Under the pieces are notes generated by a model that did no database searches, was not told where the DNA came from, and saw only the letters and a program-made list of their open reading frames with translations. From Cerrena zonata (lineage: Eukaryota > Basidiomycota > Agaricomycetes > Polyporales > Cerrenaceae): a stretch of DNA of 64,000 nt. Made by a program: the position numbers and the translations under genes. Shown here piece by piece: positions 44,237 through 54,943 of this stretch. The stretch is from contig JASBNA010000005.1 of assembly GCA_038087015.1 (NCBI GenBank), forward strand, positions 124,001-188,000. The letters are read 5' to 3'. How positions within the stretch are numbered: the first letter of the stretch is position 1; every line of letters begins with the position of its first letter.

Positions 44237-45306
44237 CACACCTTTCAGTCAATATATTACTATAATACCATATTAGATGAAGCGCCGACGTGTCTGCGCA
44301 ATCACTTCAGATGACCCAGCTGGGAATCACCGAGAATGCGGAGAGAGACGGATAGATGGCTCACCTGGGGTGCAGTGTATCAGAGTGCGGGATGGATCAT
44401 CCAGAGGTTCAGAGGGGCGGGCGGAGACTGATGAGATGAGCCGTCTTGCTCTAGGAGTAGAGGAGTATTGAGATGATCTATCTCATGCGGGCGACGTTGA
44501 ACGACTAGTTAGTAAGAACGGTCGGTCTGGGACAAACATATAGGGACATATACCGCGGGGATGATTCATCTCCAATGTACGTGATAGGTTCATTGCGGAT
44601 AAGCCGTCTGGGTTAGCTGTGAGTGAGATGAGAACACTACGGATGGGTTATCTGGGGAGCGGTAGGTGCGGTATGCCCACTGCGGATGGGGTGTCTGGGG
44701 TAGCTGCGGGTGTGGTGGCATCGCTGTGGATAGGACAGCTGAGGTGTCGGATGCAGTGGGCTTACAGGGGGGGATAGGACATCTCAACAGAGGGAGGGTG
44801 GTTCTGGTTTTTTGGGGGGAGGAAGAGTCGAATTATCTGAACCACTGTAGTCATAGTAGGACGACGCAAATGAGGTATAAAGGAAGGCAGTAGATAATTA
44901 TAAACAGAATTCGTAAGAAAACATCTATACAGTGATGTTTTATTGCTACAGAGTTAAAACTAATCGATTTATGTCTGAGGGTGTCGGGGAGTAGGTCAGC
45001 TACTTACGGCTAGAGAGGGCTTGATGCCATAAATACTATACCTACATGACTCATCAGCAAAATAAAACATAGGGAAAGCCATTTATAGGTCAGAGGGCAC
45101 CAATTACGGCGTCCGCATTTTCCTGAAACCGCGGACTCCGCATCAACATTAACAAACCGGAACTAGCACAATCGTACCAGGCAGGGTGGCTTAACACAGG
45201 TATAGGCAGAGCCTTACGGTATAGAGGTGGGAAATATCATCATGCAAATGTTTATGCATCAGGTGTCGAGTGGCCGCAGTTTCAAGTGCTCCATACAACG
45301 CGCTAG
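44237..45306. repeat. KDZ element long inverted repeat, left arm
   Basis: Aligns to the reverse complement of 60028-61151. Outer ~165 bp (to about 44400) are well conserved. The next ~235 bp are diverged and repeat-rich. The inner stretch from about 44636 to 45235 is nearly identical to the other arm, tapering off by 45306. Confidence 0.9.
44300..44850. repeat. array of degenerate subterminal repeats in KDZ arm
   Basis: About ten copies of a loose motif close to CGGATGGGTTATCTGGGGT, spaced roughly 35-70 bp. Examples: near 44309 (reverse), 44594, 44640, 44682, 44728 and 44771. The right arm (60,520-61,080) has a comparable array. Arrays like this often bind the transposase. Confidence 0.65.
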
Positions 45307-45615
45307 CAAGGTGTCGGAAAACAAAGAGCTCAACCACTAGGTACAATATGTAGCACGTAAAGAAAGAAAGTCATAGGAACGAAGCGAGAGAGATGATAAC
45401 TCCTCTACGTGTTCCGGATCTTGTCACCATCACATCGGGAAGACCGCGCGCGCAGAGAGACATCTTAGTGAAAGAAAAGGAGCGTCGCTCTCGAGTCACA
45501 AAGTAATTGGCTCTGATTAATATTATCGTCAAAAATGAGAGACAAACTGCTCTCAACTATCCAGAATACATCAAAAACACATCGGCGCATCTCAGTCCAT
45601 AGAATAGCAGCTAGA
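45307..45615. other. KDZ element internal spacer, no gene seen
   Basis: Unique sequence between the left repeat arm and the first gene stop; contains no supported frame. Confidence 0.4.
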
Positions 45616-46319
45616 TCACTTGGATACGGTGCGAGCAAATGGTTGGGACACTAAGCGTTGCAGCGTTCTCAAGACATCATTGGACTCCTGGAGTAGACGT
45701 TTTTGTTCATCTACTATGGACACAGGGAGTGTACATAGAGGAAGGAAATCCTGTTAAACAATTAGACTGCGCACGCAATTGGAGATCGAGGAGTCGTACC
45801 GCCACTTCAGCTTCAGTAGCATTCCACCAGACTGGGGGCGTGCCCTCTTGTTGAGGGTCATAGGTCCACCAATCATTTACGGTGACGAGGTAGGGGGTCA
45901 TCCACATCTGCAGTGGAAAGTGCGGGAGAGGTGTCACCTTGGACCAATCAATAATGAAGAGGTCCGGATTCACTTCGTTCAACCAGGGGAATGTGCACCG
46001 TGCGAAGAATGGGCCGCCGGTGCATCCCGAGATCATAAGTGCGGAAATTGCTTGTTTTAAAGCAACCTGCGAGAAATGAAGCTAGTACATATATACGATG
46101 GGATATGCTCACCACTTCAGTGTGCAGACCAATTCTCCACCGACGCCGCACTGTATCAGAGGTTGCCTCGGGATGGTGTACGAAGCGATAAAGCGCATGT
46201 CCAATACGGTAGTACCTACATACCACCGGACCTGCGAGGTCAAGTTTGATGGTTCCAGTGAAGAGATCAGCTGGCTGCGGCCAGGTCGGCGGGGGTAATG
46301 TTGCAGTCGTTCCGGCCAT
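45616..46319 (-). CDS. KDZ-element accessory protein, ~200 residues, unknown function
   Basis: Three exons starting at the ATG at 46319 (MAGTTATLPPPTWPQPADLF). Exon 1 includes DLAGPVVCRYYRIGHALYRF and ends at 46113. Exon 2 gives VALKQAISALMISGCTGGPF with FARCTFPWLNEVNPDLFIID and WWTYDPQQEGTPPVWWN. Exon 3 gives ADFLPLCTLPVSIVDEQKRL and a leucine-rich C-terminal helix with TGA at 45616. Introns are 45-50 nt and in phase. Trp-rich, compact and probably globular; no family recognised. It lies 97 bp downstream of the transposase stop on the same strand, so it may be co-regulated with it. Confidence 0.65.
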
Positions 46320-46416
46320 AGTGCTTATGGAAGAGAGAAAAGATGCGGGAACATAGTAGGTTAGGGCATTATTGATATTAACACAAATATGTACAAACAA
46401 AGGCTACGACATGAGG

Positions 46417-49400
46417 CTACTGTACTCCGATCGAAGTCAGCGCTTTCTGCGCAAGGTAACTGAGTCGATCCCAGGTGACGGCTTGTTTGAGAGCATAACA
46501 TTGAACACCGGCAGTGGTATCTTTGGCTCTGTCAATCCAGAGTATCTTCCTATTCGAAAAGAAATTCTTTGTCCAAATAAGTTCTGACTTCAAAAGAATT
46601 TTCTCCTCCTGCCAGCGATCGCGCCTTGACTTTGCGCGAAGCCAGTTGACACGAAGCACTGCATACATCAGTATTGCTTATACGGATCAATATATATAAG
46701 AGTGAGTTAAGACTCACTTTCATTCAGGAACTCGGGGTTATTTGACTGCGATCTCATATGCCAAATCCAAGATAACTTCACACGACTCTGCCCACGCGCA
46801 TTGGGCTCAGCCACAGCAGTGCTGGAGGCAAGGTCTTCTCTGAGCAAGACCTGATACTTCGACAGGAGGATTTCATCGGCTCCAAGGAGGATCATTGCCT
46901 TCCTAGCAGTGCGATAGACCTTCGCAGCTTGATCGATGGTCATTTGGACTGCGTGCGCATCGCCGTAGCTTCTGAGTCGCATTGAATAACCGGTGGTGGG
47001 TGCATTTTTTCGAATACGAGAGCGAAAGACAAATGATTTATGTGCAATTGCGACCCTCAAATTATGGAGAGAGTCGTTCGCTTGCCCTTCTCGAAGTTGA
47101 AGCTTGCACTTTGAAAGATGGCGCAAGCGATCAAGCCGTCGACTTCGTGTGAATGAGGATGGTAGAGGTAGTGATATGAGCTCTGGGAGAACATTCTCGC
47201 AGACGGGTATGTCATCGAATGAGTGAACACCCATACCAATGCGATCGTCATCTTCTTGGTCTTCGTTTGACCAGTCAGAATCAATGACCGTCTGAGGAAC
47301 CTCATCCATATCTCCTATAAAGCCTGAGGACTGTGAGATGAAAGAGTCTATCTTTGATTGTAGTCGGCGACGCTTTGTTGAGAGGGAGATCTGCCGATCA
47401 TAGGTGGCGCCCGCGCCCATCTTGCGCACTTGGTTGAGGAGTTCAAGTCTACCGTACACATAAGCAACATCGGGATACCTAAGTGATGGGAGACCTACTG
47501 CTCCTCCTCTAGTTTCAGTCCCAACGCAATCCATGCGGAGGATCCAAGTGGGATGTTGAACTGATCCTCCTCTTCCGCAAGAGTGCGCTGAACTGTTGCC
47601 TTCCCTGGGGCTGGCGGGTAATGCATATGTAAGTGCGATTAGTGGAAAAAATCGAAGTGTTTAAAGATTAATGACCTTTGTCATCTTCAACATCGAACTC
47701 ATCCATTACTTCGACCTTTTCGTCGCGCTGAGTCTGCATGCGCTCTTCATCCTGTGTCCATTGTGCAACACATGTGGGACCAACGTGAGACGAGAGCTGA
47801 TCAAAATACTCCTGGCTGTCTTGAACCTGCTCCGTGCAAGCGGCCCACTTTCTAAGGAGTGTGGGTACTACGTGAAGATAATCCAAGATGTCAATTAGTA
47901 TCATGCGCACTCAAACCGTAAAGAAAAGTCAATACCCATGCGAATCAGTTTCTTCCAGTTCGAGTCGGCCATGTGACAGTCAATATATTCTTGCCGATGA
48001 AACCAAGACATGGATCTCGCACTACTTGCGGTATCGTTGAGAATGTGCCAAAGAGTTTCAATGATTTCGCCATCCACAATCCCCGCACCACGAATAAAGG
48101 TTGAAGCATACCGCGGGTAGCATTCCTTGACATGGCCGTGGACGTGAAATAGACCTATGGCGCGCTTGAGAACAAGGCCATCGCGAAGCTCGATAAGGTG
48201 CTTAACGAAGTGAATGCGATGTAGAAAGTTTGGAAACCACTGGCACATGATATCGTACATAATCATGAAGATAAGGAGGAAGGATATATAGTTGAGCGCA
48301 TTCATAAACGCGTAGTCCATGTAGCGGTATCTGTTTCATTCCCTCAGCAAGGTGTAAAAACAGAGGAACACCATACTGACCCTTCCCCTTTGTCGAAATT
48401 AACGACTGAGTGCGGATAAAAGCAACCGTGACGTCCGCAGGCCATTGCGCCTATCCCAGTAGCATCTAAGTGCGCGCGGGTAGTATTTTGGCTTTTCACA
48501 GCATCGTGCTCGTGGCAGGTAGGAGTCTGCGTGACTTGGTAATGTTAACTTATATTGTGACATAAACAACACGTACCTCCTTCCCAGGTTTCGGAGCTGC
48601 CTTCATGTACTCATCAAACCCAGTCTTGCCAACCATATACGCATGGCCGTCACTTAAGGCAATATCTTGGTCGGGATATTTCATCTTGAGGTGTTCCTGC
48701 TTGAAGTTTCCGTCGCCAAGAACGGTACCCATATACTTCCATGCACTACAAATGGTCAGCGCAGGATCAAGACATCCACACACGAACTCACTCTTCTTGA
48801 TCGGTTTCCCAATTTGCAGGTAGGTTGACACCGGGCTGAGGGCATGTTGGGCAAAACATTGCTAGTCCTCCGGGCTCGACAGTCTTTCCCAAGTCTTTGC
48901 CAATGAAGCCCGCGCGACGCCTCATCTGAAGATTGCGCCACTCACGCATGATGCGCAGCATCTCTCGGTATCGATCAGGAACCGTTTGTGGAAATGCATT
49001 ACGGGTCAATCTACACAGCTTAGCATAGTATCTTTGAGTAGATGCCTTCGTCTCAAGGTTCTCAAGATCAAAGTCATCAAGAACCCGGAATGTGAAGGCA
49101 GTCTGCGGACGATCGTAGGTGACAGGATACAATCCCTGACGAATGAGCTGTATGTCACGAGAAGATGCTGAAGGACAGTCGCAGAAATGAACAGACAAAT
49201 GATGTACGCCGGTGATGTCGACTATGGTCATCCATGGATTCCCGTGCTTGTCAAGGCCCTTAGGATAACGCAAGGATGATGTGTTGATCCCCGCGGTTTC
49301 GAATTCCATCATCTCGTCTTCTGTATCATCGTAGTCAAGAAGATCAAAAACCTCTTCATCGCTTAACTGAGAAGCATTAAGTGGGTTCTGATGAAAGCTA

Positions 49401-50454
49401 CTGCTGCTGCAGCTGCTTTGCTCTGGGGATGCGCGCATAGAAGGTGGCGATGAGTGCGGGGGTGAAGATGGGATAGGGGATGCCGCGGAAGTAGAGCCAA
49501 ACGTTGACAAGTCAAATTGATCGAACGTATGATCATTAGAGTCATCAAGTAGCTCCATATACTCGTCCATCCGCTCCTGATTTGGGCCAGCATGCGGGGC
49601 AAGATGACGGTCCGCGTTAGGTGGAAGATCTGTTGGAAGATGAACGGGACTTGTGGAGGGTGATGATTCCACACTCGTAGAAGGAGTTGTACCCGTAGAG
49701 GAAGGGTACATTGTGAGCGCGGAGGGACAAGGAAGACCTCCATGGCCCATGAATAGCATCAGGCCTGTCTTGCGCAGTGATGAAGTATAGAACGCATTAC
49801 CGTTCCAGCGAGATACTCGATGGAAAGGAGCACGTGAATGGAGTGAGTGACAGCAGTTGCTACAGTACGTGGGCTCTCCAAAGCAATCATGGCACCTCCA
49901 CTTCATCGGGCTGTCGCAGTTCATGCATAATGCGGGCGTGGGCGGTGCTTCGCGCTCGACCATTTCTGCCAGAAAGAGGTCCCGTTTGGGCATCCAGGCA
50001 TTGAGATACGTTGTGGCAGACTGTCCATCAGAGTGAGCTGAGTTACATTCATTACGGGAGAGATACATACATGTCTCTGCCTCTCGTCAGTAACCAACTG
50101 CTCGAAGACAATGCCTTCAAACAAGGGTGCGGGGCCATCATTCTCATCTTGTGGATTAGTGATTCCCGACGTAAGATCGTGTGAGGAGGCTGTTGAAGAA
50201 TGATTGAGATCTTGCAGATTTTTAGAACGTGGATTGGAGCTGGATGCGACATCCTCCTGAAACAGATGTCCGACGGGAACCTGTTTCTTCTTTTTGCGCA
50301 GGTTTAAGTCTTCAATGATGATTGGGGTCTTAGGTAGCTTTGAAGGACCTGTCGCATGTCGTGGTCGCTTTTGTTGCGGAGTGTACAGTGCATCATGGAC
50401 ATCTTTCTTAGCACGTCGCTTCATTGCAAGGACAAGGTTATATTTCCACCGCAT
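46417..50454 (-). CDS. KDZ-superfamily transposase with N-terminal CxC2-type cysteine cluster
   Basis: Catalyses excision and insertion of the element. The N-terminal exon is basic and disordered (ATG at 50454, or 50424). Then, from about 50,000, comes TYLNAWMPKRDLFLAEM followed by a zinc-ligand cluster CMNCDSPMKWRCHDCF and TYCSNCCHSLHSRAPFHR (the CxC2 module), and GHGGLPCP. The catalytic RNase H-fold blocks follow: TVLGDGNFKQEHLKMKYPD, ARAHLDATGIGAMACGRHGCF-like text (last 20 residues THRAHL/DATGIGAMACGRHG region at about 48,450), MYDIMCQWFPNFLHR, GLFHVHGHVKECYPRYASTF, GAGIVDGEIIETLWHIL, and HRQEYIDCHMADSNWKK. C-terminal part: ELLNQVRKMGAGATYDRQIS, LREGQANDSLHNLRVAIAHK, RVNWLRAKSRRDRWQEEKIL, stop at 46417. 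About eight short introns, no lesions seen; all motifs known for the family are present in order. Confidence 0.9.
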
Positions 50455-50461
50455 CCTCGCG

Positions 50462-51945
50462 TTATATATTATCTATGTCAAGTTTCCAATGAAAGCGACT
50501 CCTACCTATTGACTCCCCAATCCATCTGCGGTAGACATCCTGCGTCATCCAGCTGCATGGAACAACCCCCGTGAATATTTGCAATTCCCTCCTCATGTAA
50601 AATGCATGACAGATGCGCGCACCATCAGCACCCGCAACTCCGTGTCGAAAGCCAAAGCCACTAAAACCACACATTGACCCCGGACCGTTGGGAAATTGAA
50701 TACCTACGGGAAGAATGGAGATGGGGGCGTTACTGTAGTCTCCGGTTGATATCAAGATGTCGAACAAAGGGAACGACCCTTTGTTGTCACGATGCATCGG
50801 GCAACAGCGATTAGAGATGACGGTCGCCGCATTGAAAACGGAGGGCCAAGTGGAGAGGGCCAGATTGACTTGTTCGTAGTGCATGAGGCCAGTCATGACT
50901 TCATAGCCCATGCGGTATTGATCAGGATGCATAATGCGCAGCACGCCCGACAATAAGGTCCCCACTTCTGCCATATCGCGCATCCATTGCTTCCCACGCG
51001 CGCTTCTAAGAATCGGTGATGTTACGAGACTATCCTCGCGGCCCTGTGCAACCAATGTCATGAATATGGAGTCGCATTTGACAATACGGACGTCACCAAT
51101 CATACCTCACGTCCTAACATAAACCATGCGGCTGAGAAATTGATCAAGCCAGGGGGGATAGAATCGTTGACCTGGCTGAATAGAGTAGACAAAAACCTCC
51201 AAGACCTGCTTTGTCTATGCGCTGCGAGCTCGTTTTGCATCTCCCCCGCAATCTCACCAGCGCATTTCTGGTATATATCCTGCCCAATATCAACATTTGT
51301 AAAGAATGGAATCCGTAGTTCCATACCTGAATCCGCTTGGGAAGAATACTGGGTAGTATCCAAACAATAATCCGACCATAAACGTCGATGACAGTGCGGG
51401 GATTGAGGACGGCGCGGATACCGGATCTTACACCTGGAAAGTCTCTAGCAAGAGAGATCTCCTTTCTCTGCATTCCCCCAGATATGCATCTATGTGTACA
51501 TTCCAATTGGTATTTCTGAATGTCCCAGCTGACCTTGACTTCATATACATTCAGCGGAGATGCAATACCCGACTACATCTTTGCAAAGCGCACCTGGGTT
51601 GAGAAATGCCCGAACCAGAACGCGCACCACCTCAATGTATTCTTCTTTACATTCATCGGACATCTTGGGTGGATGCGCGGAAGCGGCAGATGTCGCCAAC
51701 CCTGTCTGTCTCGCCAACTCGACCTTGAACAGCTGATGCATATACGTAGTATATACATGCATCTCTTGAAAAAGAGCTGGTTCTGATTGCATTGTGGCAG
51801 CAGGATACAAAATTATATTGCGATCCACGTAATAAAAGCAATACCTCCCGAGTTCCCACCGTTCCCATGTGACCGCCGCATTCTCAGCGACGGTGATTAC
51901 AGCGAGACGGGGAAACACCGACTGAAGAGACAAACGATCCGGCAT
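50462..51945 (-). CDS. TET/JBP-family 2-oxoglutarate/Fe(II) dioxygenase
   Basis: Predicted nucleic-acid base hydroxylase (for example oxidation of 5-methylcytosine). The ATG at 51945 starts MPDRLSLQSVFPRLAVITVA. Later exons give TVIDVYGRIIVWILPSILPK, a family signature, then SRSWRFLSTLFSQVNDSIPP and INFSAAWFMLGREV. The catalytic exon (50462-51103) holds LRIMHPDQYRMGYEVMTGL, NRCCPMHRDNKGSFPLFDIL with the HxD iron ligands at 50786-50794, the distal histidine in FGFRHGV (50642-50644), and RICHAFYMRRELQ with candidate 2OG-binding Arg. All three metal ligands are present, so it looks active. The stop is 7 nt upstream of the transposase ATG on the same strand. TET/JBP genes next to KDZ transposases are established for basidiomycetes; the biological role there is not. 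Confidence 0.85.
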
Positions 51946-51996
51946 AAATATGAGCACCTCTCTCCGTCACAACCCGCATCCTTACACTTCCTGGAT

Positions 51997-54831
51997 ATGC
52001 CAACTATCGGTACCGCCCCCGAGGACGGGCTCACTCCTGTGCAACAGGAATTCCTTCGTACATATTTTGATGCATACTTGGGTGCTCAAAAGTCCCGCGC
52101 TCGTCGTATTGTAGCTATCAAAGCCTCTATACATCTTGCTCGTGAATGCTCCATCACCGGACACGATGAATGCACAAAGCTGCGCAAGGTAATACTGCCA
52201 TCGTTCTCCCTCTGATAGGTTCATTCTAACCACTATATTTCTAGACTGTTATTTCGTACATGTATGACCGACTCGTTCGCGACACAAGCCATCTCAAGCC
52301 CGAACGATATGGCTTCCTGAAGAAGGTCTCCGCCCGCAAGCTCTGGGCCCGTAGCTGCTGGGATTCTATTAAGGAGGATGTGGATGCCTATGCAAAGAAG
52401 AAGAAGATGCACCGTCTTACTGCCTATCATGCTGTGACGAAAGCGATGTTTGCAGGTCTGGAGGACGACGAGCGCAAGGCTTGGGCCGCAGAAGCGAAGT
52501 TGATGAACCAAGGAACAGGGTCTAAAGAGACGAAAGCCGTGTAAGCCCAATCATATCCATTGTATGTTCACCAATCTTAATCATCGCTTAGATATGGTGA
52601 TCTTGTCTACACCGAGTTCATCAACAACGTTCTTTACTCTGCGCAGAATTGGTTTGGGGCGCACATGATTATCATTTCCAATCGTCCCAGTGTTGCCCTC
52701 GAAACGGATCATGCTAATTCAATGTATGTTCTCGACTCATCCATCGACTATCGATGCTAATGTACCATAGTAAGGAGACAATGCCCTTACATACATGGCA
52801 GCGCACTTTCCTTCAAAACTACAAGAATCCGTTCAAATGGAATGTTCAAGACTATCCACCATGGACTGTCCAAATGAACGACCCCGACGAGGCATCATCC
52901 ACCTATATCACGTTTGACTCTCGAGGGGAGCCTTTGTTACCAACCATACACACGTTCACTTTAGCAAAGGACCGTGTTAAGGTATTGCAGACGTACTTTA
53001 CTACTCACTACTGTAAGTTCTGGCCTCTCTCAGCTGTGCTTTGGGGTATTGACAATGATATTATTGTAGGTATGGCGGCTGGAAACCCCTCTACTGCTCC
53101 TCCATACATCGACTTCCCTAATGATGGAGATCATTATCTTGACAAGATGTATTTCCCACCGGAAGCATTGGAGGGTGATAAGATCTTGTATTTGCGGAAA
53201 CCGGGTCAGCTAGGTGCGGAACGTCTTCATCACTGGCTTATCCATCTACTTGAACGCCAGCGGATGTATCTTGCCGGTGAGGGTGATATTTGTCCATTCA
53301 GATGGAAGGGGGTAAAGCAAGACGGTGAGATTGTGGAGGCCAAGTACACCCCCGAATGGATGTGCGCATATACCAAGGGTCTCGCTTCAGGTGTTGCCAA
53401 GGAAGCCACGTCCGCAGAGCAGGTACAAAATGAGGAGGGAAGTCGATCTGAGACACCTCCACCAGTGCCTATGATCAAGAAGAAGAGGACCACTCGTAAA
53501 CGGATCGAGTCTGACTCGGAGAATGAGACCGATGGGGAGGATGCGGGTCCACCAGAAGGTGCTAGCGACTATGGCGAGATGTATGATGACGATGATGACG
53601 AGTTGGAGGAGGATCTGATACTATCCGCCATTAGGCAACATGGGTCAGAGGACGAAGCCGACCTATCTGACGTTGAGACTGAGGATGCGGAGGAAAACAC
53701 AGGTGAGTCGTTGGTTCCAAGCAGTTTGATTATCGCTCACCCATATGAACAAACCTCGCACCGTTGTCCTTTACAGCTTCCACGCCACATTGCGCTCAAC
53801 CTCTTATGCCGGTTGATGCGATTGACGACGAACTCTTCGCAATGCTGAGCGAGCTAGAAACATCCGAAACCGGTCAAAACTTCATAGTTCCACCTCTTGC
53901 ACCCCCGGTATGGGTCTCTGACATGGCTGAAAAGAAGGTTCCCTTCCTCCGCGCTTTATCAACCAATCCCGATTTCTTGGCAATTGTGGATTGGTACAAC
54001 GGAAAGAAGGTAGGAAAGTTGATTACTACGCTGGAATATGTCTAACGCCACTTCTTTCAGGTACAAGTACGGCTTCCACCAACGCCCTTTGACTGGATTA
54101 GCTGGGAAAGTGACGCCGCGCATCTGCCTTCTGACTGTCACCAGGACAAGGGTACGGTAGCTTCAATACTTCGCTTTCTCACCAAATGGAAGAAGGAATG
54201 TCACCAATCCTTTCACGACCTACCTATGATGGAAGCAAGATTGCTCTTCATAGGCCTTCTTCTCCGCGACATGTCTTTGGTGTTGTTTGACTTCGATGCC
54301 GAGGAGGACCCAGTTGACAAACCGACTCACTTTCTGAGTTCACTACTCACTTTGCGAGTCTTTGATGTCTTCAACCATACCCTCAAAGCACTTGCAGAAT
54401 GCATCCCCGTCGAGGGCGAAAATGTTCCCGCAGCAAACCCTATCATTCCACCTCTGTCATCTATAGCACCAGCTTTACAGTCAATTTCATCCCTAGCCTC
54501 CAGATACCCTAAACCACCTCCTCGTAAGAAGAAATTGGTCCGGATAGCTTCAACGCCCGAGACGGTTGCGCCACCATCGCTACCCGCGCAGATGGATAGA
54601 AATGCGGCGGAATCGAGTCAAAATGCGGCGACGACATCAACACCTGTAAGGCGCGGCGGTAAGAAGAAGGCCCCCGCAGTTGGCTCAGAGGATGCAGACC
54701 GAAGACGGCGCAGCTCTCGTAAGCATACCACACCGAAGAGATTTGCTGACGCGGAGGATGATGCTCCCATCAAAGTTGGTGGTGGCCGAGGAAAGGTAAC
54801 CCGCGGTCGTGGTCGAGGTGGTAAACGCTAG
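51997..54831 (+). CDS. KDZ-element accessory protein, ~850 residues, unknown function
   Basis: ATG at 51997 (MPTIGTAPEDGLTPVQQEFL). Exons end at 52188, 52540, about 52,722, about 53,010, about 53,710 and about 54,008, with matching phases. N-terminal ~200 residues are helical and basic (WARSCWDSIKEDVDAYAKKK, MFAGLEDDERKAWAAEAK), possibly DNA binding and HMG-box-like in composition. The middle is globular with WQRTFLQNYKNPFKWNVQDY and LHHWLIHLLERQRMYLAGEG. Then come basic-acidic linkers (KKKRTTRKRIESDSENETDG), a second globular part (FDWISWESDAAHLPSDCHQD, EARLLFIGLLLRDMSLVLFD), and a Gly/Arg tail RGKVTRGRGRGGKR like an AT-hook or RGG region. A possible 57-nt intron near 53,012 is in frame without a stop, so it can be retained. 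Divergent from the TET gene with 51 bp between starts. Confidence 0.7.
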
Positions 54832-54943
54832 AGAACTCGAACATTATAACTAACAATTTTTCGAACTACGTATATACATGCAAGAAAATGTCATTGTTTT
54901 CAGACCTACATACGCCCGCGACAAGTGCTGCTGTGAAGAGTAC

